A stretch of 64,000 nt of DNA from Bacteroidota bacterium (GTDB taxonomy: Bacteria > Bacteroidota > Ignavibacteria > Kapaibacteriales > UBA961): contig JAFDZU010000035.1 of NCBI GenBank assembly GCA_018266765.1, positions 9,910-73,909 of the forward strand, in the 5' to 3' direction. The notes beneath the pieces are model-generated. The model was not told the DNA's origin. It was given only the letters and a program-made list of their open reading frames with translations, and did no database searches. Below, one piece after another: positions 16,954 through 26,900 of the stretch (its first letter is position 1; every line of letters starts with the position of its first letter). The translations under genes were made by a program, and so were the position numbers.

Positions 16954-17982
16954 TTATTCAAATTTGAAAGAAGAAACACTTTTTTCAAAAATCGGTAAGT
17001 ATGACGATTCTTTCGGTTTGAACCAATTTAATGTAACTCTGAACATTTTATCGTTCTTAATTGTGAAATAAACACGACTGTTCACATCTTTTACAAATGA
17101 ATAATTAATCGAATATGCTTTTGCACCGCCGAGTGTGGTTGCATTGGCAGTGGTGGCTTTGTACCGAGCTTTGTTATCTGCTACAATTTTATCTAAGTTT
17201 TTCTGTTTTGACGCATCAAAAACATCTACTTGTATTGTACAATCTCTGCGATCACCAACATAACTGGCACTTGCAAGCGTTCCTTTTACAGTTGTTCGTG
17301 CTCCTGTGAAATTATCGGGGACACTGATAGAAAATCCATTTCCTGAGATTGATCGCATCGTTTCTGATGGTGGAGCAGGTTCTGAACTAACTGTATCAAT
17401 TTTTACTTCTTTAGGAGCAGGTGCCGTAGCAAGTGTAATAGAAGCAATAATTTCATCAAAGTTCTTGCGGTATGAATCGAATGTACTTCCGAATGCACTT
17501 AACTCAACAATAGTAACATACATACTGTCTTTCATTGCAAAATATTTTTCACTTTGAAATTTACCGTCTGTTAAATCAAAACTACATTCTAATTTAGTTC
17601 CTTGAGTGCCGTCAATTGTTACTTTTTCAGGGGCTGAATATGATTCAGCAGTAAATTCTTTACTGTCGGCTACAACTTGGTCGAGTGGTTTACCGTCTGT
17701 TTTAATTGCTGTGATAGAGATTTTGGCACCTGCAATTCCATCAGCATCATACTTACTAAACCGTTCAATTGCATTATTGGACGAGAAGGCAACTGCTTGG
17801 GAACCGGATTGCTTTCTGAGCATCCAATTGGATGGATATTTCAACCCAAAACCAAGTGACTCATCCTTATATGTCTCTAAGCCGGTTATCGCCACAGGTT
17901 CAGCTTTTTTTGCACCACCACATCCAAAAAGAATAGCAGAAAGTACAAATGCAACCAGCAAATTATTGTGCCTTGTTTTCAT
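16954..17982 (-). CDS. Lipoprotein with two PsbP-like domains, unknown function
   Basis: The protein has about 342 aa from the ATG at 17982, which is preceded by GAAGGAAAA; an in-frame TTG at 17997 is unlikely. A signal peptide ends in the lipobox ILFGC, so it is a lipoprotein. Two similar domains follow (about residues 35-185 and 215-342), each opening with a phrase such as LGFGLKYPSNW or GFSISVPDNF and ending with a residue pattern typical of PsbP/MOG1-like folds, with KMFRVTLNWF in the second. The domains look like an internal duplication joined by a Pro/Glu linker. A consensus promoter precedes it. Confidence 0.75.
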   Translation of the reverse strand: MKTRHNNLLVAFVLSAILFGCGGAKKAEPVAITGLETYKDESLGFGLKYPSNWMLRKQSGSQAVAFSSNNAIERFSKYDADGIAGAKISITAIKTDGKPLDQVVADSKEFTAESYSAPEKVTIDGTQGTKLECSFDLTDGKFQSEKYFAMKDSMYVTIVELSAFGSTFDSYRKNFDEIIASITLATAPAPKEVKIDTVSSEPAPPSETMRSISGNGFSISVPDNFTGARTTVKGTLASASYVGDRRDCTIQVDVFDASKQKNLDKIVADNKARYKATTANATTLGGAKAYSINYSFVKDVNSRVYFTIKNDKMFRVTLNWFKPKESSYLPIFEKSVSSFKFE

Positions 17983-18040
17983 GATATTTTCCTTCAAATT
18001 AACGTATAAAACAAATAAGCGAACATATTACTATATGTCG

Positions 18041-18071
18041 CAAAAATAACGAGGATTTTGACAAGTGCAAA
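18041..18071 (-). promoter_or_regulatory. Bacteroidota-type promoter of the PsbP-like lipoprotein gene
   Basis: Read on the minus strand, TTTG (18071-18068), a 19-nt spacer, then TATTTTTG (18048-18041). This matches the TTTG/TAnnTTTG consensus with normal spacing and would give a leader of about 50 nt before the ATG at 17982. Confidence 0.65.
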
Positions 18072-18159
18072 GTATTGTTTTGATTTTATAATTTCCTAAT
18101 TCTTTTTTTTCTTCAACAAATCGCCACAAACAGTCGGATACACTTGCAAATAAATTTAA

Positions 18160-18639
18160 TTATAGTATTTTCTGTAATTCATCTTCAGTGAGTCGATATG
18201 GATACCATCCTTTGAGGTGCGTTGCACCTAATCGGTCATAAAATTTAATTGCATTTTCGTTCCAATCAAGAACTTGCCACTCCATTCGTCCGCATCCTCG
18301 TTCTACTGCAAGCCGCGCCACAAATTGAAAAAACCGATAGCCAACTCCACTTTTGCGATATTCAGGTAATACAAATAGGTCTTCGAGATATAGTGTAGGT
18401 TTTGCTAAAAAACTTGAATATGTTTCAAATATGATTACATAACTTACTGCTTTTCCATCTTTATATCCCAAAAAAGACTCGAATCGAGGATTCTCTGAAA
18501 AGCAATCTTTGCGAAGTCGGGTTCGGGCTTCAATATCGGGTGGAGCAAGTTCTTCGAATTCAGCCAGTGCTACAATCAATCCCAAAAGTAATTCAAAATT
18601 TTTCGGCGATACTTTTTCGACTGTAAATGAATCTGTCAT
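18160..18639 (-). CDS. GNAT-family N-acetyltransferase
   Basis: This protein of about 159 aa starts at the ATG at 18639; an in-frame TTG at 18741 would add an unlikely Cys/Ser-rich leader. It is a single acetyltransferase domain. The acetyl-CoA loop region is YLEDLFVLPEYRKSGVGYRFF (V-x-P-x-x-R-x-x-G-x-G), followed by WNENAIKFYDRLGA, the usual C-terminal GNAT helix and strand. The spacing resembles the diamine/spermidine acetyltransferase group, but the substrate cannot be read from the sequence. It appears to be transcribed alone. Confidence 0.85.
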   Translation of the reverse strand: MTDSFTVEKVSPKNFELLLGLIVALAEFEELAPPDIEARTRLRKDCFSENPRFESFLGYKDGKAVSYVIIFETYSSFLAKPTLYLEDLFVLPEYRKSGVGYRFFQFVARLAVERGCGRMEWQVLDWNENAIKFYDRLGATHLKGWYPYRLTEDELQKIL

Positions 18640-18918
18640 GTTAATTTTAGATTTGTTTGAAATATTTACTTTGAATACAGATGAAGAAAAAGAACAATTA
18701 TGTGCTAACCTACAAGACCAAGTATATACAAATTTACACAATTCATCGAATGAATAACGGAAAGAATTTTCTTTTATGAGAGTAAATAATTACTACTAAA
18801 CCTTTGGTTTCACAAACGTCCAATTAATGAAAGTTATTTAACCTACCCTATAATTTACCAAAAAGCGGTATTTTTGAGCAAAGAATAGACTGTTTAACCT
18901 AACCAAAAGAGAATTTAT

Positions 18919-19791
18919 ATGATAAAAAGTATGACCGGTTTTAGTAAAGCCGAGACAAGTGATCAAGGGATAACCGCAAGTGTTGAGATTAAAAGTGTGA
19001 ACGGACGATATTTGGAAACATCGGTAAAATTACCCAAAAGTCTCAATCACAAAGAATTTGATGTGCGCGAAGCGACTAGAAAAGCTCTTACACGTGGAAG
19101 CGTTTTTGTGAATATAAACGTGCAACAAGGTACTACCTCACAGCTTATGAAATTTAATGAAGAAGCTGCTACAGAGTATTTTTCAGCAATTGAAAAACTC
19201 AAAAAACGCCTAAAAATTAAAGAACCGATTACTCTTAGTCATCTCTTTGCTTTTGCAGATGGTATGGTAGAAAGTAAGCAGGACGATGCCTCCGAAAAAG
19301 TATGGAAATTAGTTTCTAAATCTTTGGGGGATGCACTCAAAGAACTTGATGTAATGCGCAAAAAAGAAGGAAATGAGATTGCACGTGATTTGCGTAATCG
19401 CATTAAAATTATCGAAGAATCACTTGCAAAAATTGAAGATAAAGCCGTTCAACGAATCCCCGAGGAACGCGAGCGGTTACGTCAAAGAATAGCTCAATTA
19501 TTTGAAAGCGACGAGATTGACGAACAACGCCTTCAATTGGAAATTGTAATTCTTGCCGACAAACTTGATATTTCCGAAGAATGTGTACGACTTCGCAGTC
19601 ATATTAAATTTTTCCACGAAACGATGAAGCAAATTGATGCAGGTCGTAAATTGAATTTCCTACTTCAAGAAATGCACCGCGAGGTAAATACTATTGGCTC
19701 GAAAGCTAATGATGCTGAAATTGCTCAAATTGTAGTGACTATGAAAGAAGAATTAGAACGAACCCGCGAACAAGTTCAGAACATTGAGTAA
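18919..19791 (+). CDS. yicC: YicC-family endoribonuclease
   Basis: This 290-aa protein matches the YicC family over its full length. The N-terminus MIKSMTGFSKAE and C-terminal GRKLNFLLQEMHREVNTIG are diagnostic. E. coli YicC is an endoribonuclease that can act on small RNAs. The gene lies 30 bp before gmk, the common yicC-gmk order, so both are probably on one transcript that ends at the terminator at 20434. A TATTTTTG at 18869-18876 may be its -7 element, though the -33 part is missing. Confidence 0.93.
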   Translation: MIKSMTGFSKAETSDQGITASVEIKSVNGRYLETSVKLPKSLNHKEFDVREATRKALTRGSVFVNINVQQGTTSQLMKFNEEAATEYFSAIEKLKKRLKIKEPITLSHLFAFADGMVESKQDDASEKVWKLVSKSLGDALKELDVMRKKEGNEIARDLRNRIKIIEESLAKIEDKAVQRIPEERERLRQRIAQLFESDEIDEQRLQLEIVILADKLDISEECVRLRSHIKFFHETMKQIDAGRKLNFLLQEMHREVNTIGSKANDAEIAQIVVTMKEELERTREQVQNIE

Positions 19792-19821
19792 ACCAACCCT
19801 CTATTTCAATTATCGGATTTT

Positions 19822-20385
19822 ATGGCTTTTAAACAACTTATTGTACTTTCAGCTCCGAGCGGTGGTGGTAAAACAACAGTAGCGCGACATCTTTTAGCAA
19901 CATTTTCGAAAATGCGGTTTTCAGTATCGGCTACTACTCGCCCTCAACGTTTGGGCGAAGAAGAAGGACGCGACTATTTCTTTTTATCGAAAGAAGAATT
20001 CACTACAAAAATTAAGAACGGTGACTTACTCGAATACGAAGAAATATTTGGTAATCTTTATGGAACGTTGCGTTCCGAAGTTAAAAAATCATTAGATAAT
20101 GGTGATTGTATTATATTTGACGTGGATGTAAAAGGTGCTCTATCACTCAAAAAAGCGTTCCCGAAGGAAACTCTTTTAATGTTTATTGCTCCTCCAAGTA
20201 TGGAAGCTCTCGAACAGCGTCTGCGACTTCGGCAAACCGAATCCGAAGAACAAATTACTCTTCGGCTCGAACGTGCGGCAATGGAAATGAAGAGTGCGAA
20301 GGCATTCGACTCGGTAATAATTAATGATAATCTTACAACTACACTCAGCGAAGCTGAAGATACCGTTAGGAAAAACATACAATAA
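19822..20385 (+). CDS. gmk: Guanylate kinase
   Basis: This 187-aa cytoplasmic enzyme phosphorylates GMP to GDP using ATP. It shows the P-loop SAPSGGGKTTVA (about residues 8-19), the GMP-binding segment SATTRPQRLGEEEGRDYFF, the phrase LLEYEEIFGNLYGT, FDVDVKGALSLK and the lid-region sequence RLRLRQTESEEQI. Its length is normal for the family. It is co-directional with yicC and followed at 49 bp by a strong terminator. Confidence 0.96.
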   Translation: MAFKQLIVLSAPSGGGKTTVARHLLATFSKMRFSVSATTRPQRLGEEEGRDYFFLSKEEFTTKIKNGDLLEYEEIFGNLYGTLRSEVKKSLDNGDCIIFDVDVKGALSLKKAFPKETLLMFIAPPSMEALEQRLRLRQTESEEQITLRLERAAMEMKSAKAFDSVIINDNLTTTLSEAEDTVRKNIQ

Positions 20386-20433
20386 ACAAAAAATATCTCT
20401 CTTCATTCTAACGTGAGCCACAGAAACAATACA

Positions 20434-20464
20434 AGCTCTACCACAATTGGTAGGGCTTTTTTTT
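20434..20464 (+). terminator. Strong intrinsic terminator of yicC-gmk
   Basis: AGCTCTACCA (20434-20443) pairs with TGGTAGGGCT (20448-20457) around a CAAT tetraloop, with one G-T pair, and runs directly into eight T residues (20457-20464). Confidence 0.92.
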
Positions 20465-20493
20465 ATTGCAAAAGGGTAATAAAAATGAATTCA

Positions 20494-20519
20494 GAAACTT
20501 AATAAACATAAATAGTTTC
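20494..20519 (+). promoter_or_regulatory. Candidate TetR operator A
   Basis: GAAACT-N14-AGTTTC, a 26-bp dyad. It lies 20 bp upstream of the -33 box of the tetR promoter and matches two further dyads at 20571 and 21300. Confidence 0.55.
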
Positions 20520-20538
20520 CATTGTGAACAAAAAATAA

Positions 20539-20570
20539 TTTGACACGATGAACTAATTATCGTAATTTTG
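20539..20570 (+). promoter_or_regulatory. Promoter of the tetR gene
   Basis: TTTG (20539-20542), a 20-nt spacer and TAATTTTG (20563-20570) match the Bacteroidota consensus exactly. Transcription should start near 20576, inside candidate operator B. Confidence 0.7.
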
Positions 20571-20596
20571 AAAACTTAAAAAACGATTTCAGTTTC
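20571..20596 (+). promoter_or_regulatory. Candidate TetR operator B (autoregulatory)
   Basis: AAAACT-N14-AGTTTC, directly after the -7 box, covers the expected transcription start and 5' leader of tetR, a position suited to repression. It differs in one base from the other two dyads. Confidence 0.55.
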
Positions 20597-20621
20597 CAAT
20601 TCAAATTTCAAAGGAAAAACA

Positions 20622-21284
20622 ATGGAAATATCAGAAGAAAAATCCAAAGAACTACAGGTGTGGAATCGCATTGTAGAAAGTGCCAAACAATCATTTTTTG
20701 AGTGTGGATTCAGTCGGGTTACCATGGATGAAATTGCAGTAAATTTAGGTATGAGCAAAAAAACACTTTACAAACATTTTTCTTCTAAAGATGAATTATT
20801 AAAAACTGTTATGACGAATCATTGCAAAGGACTGGACGGACGTGTACAGCCAATTATGGAAAATGACAGAACTGATTTTATCGAAAAAATGATGGTTATG
20901 GGACCAATAATTGCCGAAAACATTGCTAAAATTCCTGTTCATTTTCTAAAAGATTTAGAGAGAAACGCGCCTGAAACTTGGAGTGAATACCAAGAATGGA
21001 GACGCAATAATATTATTGATAAATTTGGAAGATTTCTAAGAGAAGGAATAGAAAAAGGAATTTTCCGTAACGATCTCAACACCGAAGGCATCGTGACAAT
21101 GTATCTAACGATTATTGAAGGTATGTTTCGCTCTGAAGTTCTAACAAAATTACCACTTACACCTTCACAAGTTTATATTATGATTGCAAAAATACTTACA
21201 GAAGGAATAATCAATGAATCTGCTCGAAAAGAATATTTAGAGAAAACTCGCCCTGCAATGACAGAGTTTTCACTGTCAATTTAA
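20622..21284 (+). CDS. TetR/AcrR-family repressor of the RND efflux operon
   Basis: This 220-aa protein has an N-terminal TetR helix-turn-helix, with FFECGFSRVTMDEIAVNLGM followed by SKKTLYKHFSSKDELL (about residues 24-67). The C-terminal ligand domain is variable, as usual. The gene is followed on the same strand by tolC, an adaptor and an RND pump, and candidate operators flank it on both sides. It most likely represses itself and the pump. The inducer is unknown. Confidence 0.9.
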   Translation: MEISEEKSKELQVWNRIVESAKQSFFECGFSRVTMDEIAVNLGMSKKTLYKHFSSKDELLKTVMTNHCKGLDGRVQPIMENDRTDFIEKMMVMGPIIAENIAKIPVHFLKDLERNAPETWSEYQEWRRNNIIDKFGRFLREGIEKGIFRNDLNTEGIVTMYLTIIEGMFRSEVLTKLPLTPSQVYIMIAKILTEGIINESARKEYLEKTRPAMTEFSLSI

Positions 21285-21299
21285 ATAAAATGAAACTTA

Positions 21300-21325
21300 G
21301 AAACTAAAATTTCGTTTTGAGTTTC
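21300..21325 (+). promoter_or_regulatory. Candidate TetR operator C, upstream of the efflux genes
   Basis: GAAACT-N14-AGTTTC, identical in arms and spacing to operator A. An extra GAAACT lies 8 bp upstream at 21292. The sequence after the right arm (AGTTTCC..ATT..AAATTTCA) also resembles that after operator B. A TAATTTTA at 21357-21364 is a possible -7 element of the efflux transcript. Confidence 0.55.
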
Positions 21326-21406
21326 CGATTGTAAATTTCAATGATTGTTTTATTCTTAATTTTAGCATAATAAATAGTTTTTCAAGAATAATTTTCAGGA
21401 AAATAT

Positions 21407-22744
21407 ATGAGAAAACTGCCGAAAATGTTTGCAACGCTAATAGTTATTGGGATTATGTATGGTGTACAGCCAACAGCAGTAGCACAGCAAAAAATGTCGC
21501 TTACTATTGATAAAGCTGTCGAACTCGGTTTAGCAAACAGTAAGCTTGTCCATGCCTCGAAAGCAAAAATTGGTGCGGCTGAGGCAAAGACCTCAGAAAC
21601 AAGTGCAGGCCAATTACCCTCCCTTACGTTTCAAGGTGGGTATTCACGACTTTCAAATGTTGAAGCACCTTCATTTACTCTTCCCGGTTCAACAACAAAG
21701 ATTCCAATTGCAGATCCTGTATTGGATAACATAGTATTAAAATTATCTCTTCAACAGCCAATTTTTACAGGTTTTCGGCTTGAAAGTGCTACTAAAATTG
21801 CTCAACTCACAGCTGAAGCCACCAGAATAGATTTACTTAAAGATAAATCTGATGTTGCTTTTGCAATAAAATCAGCGTATTGGAATATGTATAAAGCATT
21901 CCAACTTAAAAAAGTAAATGACGATAATGTTGTACAAGTTCAAGCACATCTAAAAGATGTTGAGAGCATGGAACGTAACGGAGTAGCAACCAATAATGAT
22001 GTCCTAAAAGTAAAGGTACAGCTTTCTGATGCTAAACTTCGTCAGATTGATGCCAAAAATATGGTTCTCCTATCTCAAGTAACGATGAATAACTATCTGG
22101 GTCAACCACTTACCACGGAAATAGAACTTGTCACAAATGCACAATCAGCAACAAAAGATATTGGTTCTTGGGAAAGCTCAATGAATGATGCAAAAAAACA
22201 ACGTCCTGAAGTTCAAGCGGCGGAACTTCGTATGAAAGCAGGTGAAGAAGGCATAACAATGGCAAAATCAAGTTGGTATCCTCAAATTGCCTTAGCGGCT
22301 AATTACAATTTAAATAATCCTAATCAACGCATTTTTCCACTAAAACCAGAATTTACAGGCACTTGGGATGTGGGTATCAATGTTTCGATGAATATTTGGA
22401 ATTGGGGAGTCACAAACCACCAAACTACCCAAGCCGAACTTCAAGTCATTCAGGCACAAGACGCAATCGGACAGATTAAAGAAGGAATTAATGTCGAAGT
22501 AACACAAAGTTATCTTAATCTAACCCAAATGAAAGAAAAAGTAAAAGTAGCTCAAGAAGGTGTCGCACAAGCTGAAGAAAATTTACGCTTAACAAATGAA
22601 AAGTTTAAAAATGGTGTAGCTATCAGTACTGATGTTTTGGATGCAGATTTTGCATTATTATCAAGCAAAACAAATTATACTAATGCCGTAGTAGATGTTG
22701 AAATTGCGGAGGCGCGGCTTCAAAAAGCACTCGGAGAAGAATAA
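21407..22744 (+). CDS. TolC-family outer membrane efflux protein
   Basis: This 445-aa outer membrane factor has a signal peptide (cleavage probably after TAVAQ, about residue 27) and two homologous halves with conserved helices, such as LKVKVQLSDAKLRQIDAKN and ISTDVLDADFALLSSKTNY. It should be the exit duct of the RND pump encoded downstream. The ribosome binding site CAGGAAAA precedes the ATG at 21407. The adaptor gene follows after 58 bp. Confidence 0.92.
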   Translation: MRKLPKMFATLIVIGIMYGVQPTAVAQQKMSLTIDKAVELGLANSKLVHASKAKIGAAEAKTSETSAGQLPSLTFQGGYSRLSNVEAPSFTLPGSTTKIPIADPVLDNIVLKLSLQQPIFTGFRLESATKIAQLTAEATRIDLLKDKSDVAFAIKSAYWNMYKAFQLKKVNDDNVVQVQAHLKDVESMERNGVATNNDVLKVKVQLSDAKLRQIDAKNMVLLSQVTMNNYLGQPLTTEIELVTNAQSATKDIGSWESSMNDAKKQRPEVQAAELRMKAGEEGITMAKSSWYPQIALAANYNLNNPNQRIFPLKPEFTGTWDVGINVSMNIWNWGVTNHQTTQAELQVIQAQDAIGQIKEGINVEVTQSYLNLTQMKEKVKVAQEGVAQAEENLRLTNEKFKNGVAISTDVLDADFALLSSKTNYTNAVVDVEIAEARLQKALGEE

Positions 22745-22802
22745 CAGACTCATAATTAACTCAAAACGTATCTAAACAACCAATTTATTTCGAGGAAATT
22801 CT

Positions 22803-23861
22803 ATGAAAAAGATAGTAACAATAGGAATTTTAGTGATTGCAAGCGTAGCAATTGGATTCACATTAATAAATAATAAAGCCAAAAGTGAAGCCAAAACAGC
22901 ATCTGTTTCCTCTGATATGCAGAAGGAAATTCCTGTTTCGGTAACAACTGTATTACAACAATCTCTTACTGATGATTTATCAATGGTGGGAACAATTTTG
23001 CCAAATAATGATGTAAATGTAATAAGTGAAACGCAAGGAAGAATTACTCAAATGCCTGCAAAAGTTGGAGATGTAAAATCTGCCGGTTCGGTAATTGCCA
23101 TAGTTGATGATGAGTTAAAGCAAGCAGCACTCATCAGTGCACAAGCAAATTACGACAAAGCTCTCAGTGATTGGAACCGTTATGAACCGCTTTATAAAGA
23201 AAAAGCAATGACTTCAGCACAACTTGATGGGGCAAAGCTAGCCGTCAAGTTAGCAGAATCACAACTTATTATGGCTAAAAGACAACTGCGAGATACTAAA
23301 ATAACAACTCCGATTTCCGGTGTAATAGCAGCAAAATATGTAGATGCAGGTGCATCGGTTGACAACAAATCCGTTATAATTAATATAATAGATATTTCGA
23401 CTCTTAAAGTAAAAATTAATGTCGCCGAACGGGATGCTTTTGCTCTTAAAGCCGGTGATAGAGTAGAAATCACATCGTCAGTATATCCTACACAGAAATT
23501 TGAGGGGAAAGTAGCAAGTATCGGCTCGAAAGGTGACGAGGCACATACCTATCCTGTGGAAATATGGTTGCCAAACAGTAAAACCTATCCTCTTAAAGCC
23601 GGAATGTTTGCTCGTGTTACTTTCACAACGGTTGCTCGTGAGAACTCTTTAATTATTCCACGATCGGCACTTGTCGGTAGTGTTAAAAATGCAGAAGTTT
23701 TTGTGGTAGAAAATAATATTGCAAAACTCAAGAAAGTACTTATTGGTTCGGAAGCTGAATCGAACCTAGAAATATTACAAGGGCTTAATGCCGGTGAAAT
23801 AATCGTGACCAACGGACAAAACAACCTTAAAAATGGCTCTGAAGTTAAGGTAATTAACTAA
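22803..23861 (+). CDS. RND efflux periplasmic adaptor (membrane fusion protein)
   Basis: This 352-aa protein has an N-terminal hydrophobic anchor or signal (residues 4-24, no lipobox), the lipoyl halves GRITQMPAKVGDVKSAGSV and KITTPISGVIAAKYVDAGAS flanking a short helical hairpin (about residues 100-155), a beta-barrel and a C-terminal membrane-proximal domain (LEILQGLNAGEIIVTNGQNN). It connects the RND pump to the TolC-like protein. GAGGAAA is the ribosome binding site, and the pump gene starts 52 bp downstream. Confidence 0.93.
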   Translation: MKKIVTIGILVIASVAIGFTLINNKAKSEAKTASVSSDMQKEIPVSVTTVLQQSLTDDLSMVGTILPNNDVNVISETQGRITQMPAKVGDVKSAGSVIAIVDDELKQAALISAQANYDKALSDWNRYEPLYKEKAMTSAQLDGAKLAVKLAESQLIMAKRQLRDTKITTPISGVIAAKYVDAGASVDNKSVIINIIDISTLKVKINVAERDAFALKAGDRVEITSSVYPTQKFEGKVASIGSKGDEAHTYPVEIWLPNSKTYPLKAGMFARVTFTTVARENSLIIPRSALVGSVKNAEVFVVENNIAKLKKVLIGSEAESNLEILQGLNAGEIIVTNGQNNLKNGSEVKVIN

Positions 23862-23913
23862 AACTTTCTCCTAATAAACTGAATTATACATTCCAATTAC
23901 CGGAGTACAAATC

Positions 23914-26900
23914 ATGACAGTAACAGAACTTGCAATTAAACGACCGACACTTGTCGTTGTACTTTTTGCAATCTTAAGCGTGTTGGGACTATTCGGCTAT
24001 TCACAACTTAAATACGAATTGCTCCCCAAAATTAGTCCTCCAATTATAACGATTTCAACTATTTATCCCGGTGCATCACCAAGCGAAGTAGAGACTTCTG
24101 TCTCGAAGCCAATCGAAGATGCTGTTTCGGGTATTGATAAAGTTTCTGCTGTTCGTGCTACTTCTGCCGAAGGACGCTCGACCGTAACCGTCGAGATGAA
24201 ACAAGGTGCAAATGTAGATTTAGCTTTGCAAGATGCTCAACGTAGAGTTAATGGAGCGCAGATGCTGCTGCCAAAAGATGCACGATCACCTATTATTTCT
24301 AAATTTGCTCTCGATGAAATTCCCGTAGTTCGGATGGGTGCTACAAGTAATATGCCTAAACGTGAGTTTTATCAATTTGTGAAAGACCACGTTCAGCCCG
24401 AACTTTCAAAATTAGAAGGAGTCGGTTTAATAACTATTGTCGGTGGTGAAGAGCGCGAAATAAAAGTAAATTTGGATGCTCAAAAACTTCGCGCCTATGG
24501 TCTTGCTATTAATCAAGTTGCACAAATTATTAAAGCATCAAATATAGATTTCCCAACCGGTAATGTAAAAGAATCTGATGGTCAATTTGTAGTACGAGTT
24601 GCCGGAAAATTCAATTCTATTGATGAGATTCGTTATTTAGTAATCGGTCGATCGAGACAAGGTGGCGATATTAGGTTAATGGATGTTGCTGAAATTGAAG
24701 ATGGACATAAAGATTATACAAACATTACTCGTGTTAGTGGTAATACTTCAATTGGAGTATTAGTATCGAAGCAATCCGATGCTAATTCTGTAGATGTTAG
24801 TAAACTTGTTCGCAAGCAAATAGCTGTTATGGAATCTAATTATGCAAAAAAGAACTTAAAGTTTACGATTGCTCAAGATGGTTCTCTTTTTACAATTGAT
24901 GCCGCCGACGCTGTAAAACATGATTTACTTATTGCTATTTTGCTTGTAGCATTTGTGATGATGATTTTTCTTCATAGCTTTCGTAATTCTATTATCGTGA
25001 TGATCTCGATTCCAATTTCGCTTATTTCTACACTCTTTTTTATGTATCTTTTTGGGCTTACACTCAATTTGATGACATTGCTTGGGATGTCGCTCGTTAT
25101 TGGAATTTTGGTGGATGATTCAATTGTTGTGTTGGAAAATATTTACAGGCATTTAGAAAAAGGCGAGAATAAACGAAAAGCCGCACTCGAAGGTAGAAAT
25201 GAAATAGGTTTTGCCGCACTTTCGATTACACTTGTGGATGTTGTGGTCTTTGTTCCACTTTCACTTGTTTCGGGTTTAGTTGGTAATATTTTACGTGAAT
25301 TTGCACTTGTAGTCGTAGTTTCTACGCTATTTAGTTTGCTCGTTTCATTTACTGTTATTCCGGTTCTTGCATCTCGTTTTGCTAAAGTTGAACATTTAAC
25401 CAAAAACTCTCTATTGGGTCGTTTCGGACTTTGGTTTGAGCGTGTATTTGATTCAATTAATAGAAGTTATCATGGAATACTTGCTTGGAGTTTGAGAAGT
25501 TGGTGGACTCGTTTCTCAATCATAGGAATTTCACTTCTATTATTTGTTGGATCTATTCTTTTAGTTGCTTTTAAATTTATAGGTTCTGAGTTTATAGCAC
25601 AATCCGACAGAGGGGAATTTGCAGTAACAATCGAACTTCCCCCGGGAGCAACAATTGAAAATACGAACTTTTCTACTTTACAAGTAGAGCAGATTCTCCG
25701 TGAAATTCCTGAAGTTGCAAGAACATTCGTTACCGTTGGTGCATCAAATGAAGGTTTACTTGGGCAATTCTCGAATAATTCATCTGAAATCAATGTAGCT
25801 CTTACTCCAAAAGATAAACGGACACGCTCGACCGATGATATCGGACAATTTATTAAATCAAAAGTACAAGATTTACCCGGATTGAAAGTACGTGTGAATC
25901 CGATTGGAATTTTCGGTACTGCGAATCAAACTCCGATTCAAATTGTGGTGAGTGGTACTAATTTTAAGGACGTAAACAAAGGTGCAAACTTAATCGCTGA
26001 AATGCTTAAAAGTATAGAAGGTACAGCAGATGTTCGATTATCAGCCGAAGATGGTAAACCCGAAACTCGTGTAGATATTGACCGTCAGAAGCTTGCCGCA
26101 TTCGGACTCACAATAGCAGATGTAGGTTCGTCATTAAAAGTAGCTTTGAGCGGCGATGATGACGCAAAATTCCGTGATGGCAATGATGAATATACTCTTC
26201 GTATTCTGCTTGACCAACATGACCGTTCACAAACAGAATATCTAAAGACACTTGCGTTTGCAAATAGTCGTGGGCAACAAATAGAACTTCAGCAGTTTGC
26301 AACTATTTATACTTCCACAGGTCCAACAAAACTTCAACGAGAAAACCGTAATACCGCTATTACTGTGTTTTCGCAAGCATTAGGCAAACCGCAAGGAACG
26401 ATTATCGAAGAATTTCAAAAGAAACTTGCCGAAAATCCAATTCAACCCGGGCTTGACGTAACTTTCCTTGGCGACCAAAAAAATCAGCAAGAATCTTTTG
26501 CCAGTTTGGGTGCGGCACTCGGTGCGGCAATTTTATTTGTGTATTTGATTATGGTTGCACTGTACGATTCATATATTTATCCTTTTGTAGTATTATTTTC
26601 TATTCCGGTGGCATTGATTGGAGCACTCTTGGCAATGGCATTAAATATGAAAGCACTTGGGTTATTTCCAATTCTTGGAATAATAATGCTTGTGGGATTG
26701 GTTGCCAAAAATGCTATCCTCTTGGTGGACAGAACTAATCAAATGCGCAGTGAGGGAATGGAGCTTATTCCGGCACTTCTGGAAGCGGGAGAAACCCGTT
26801 TTCGTCCGATTGTGATGACGACTCTTTCGATGGTAATTGGTATGCTTCCGATTGCAACTTCATCGAGTTCGGGAGCAGAATGGAAAACAGGACTTGCTTG

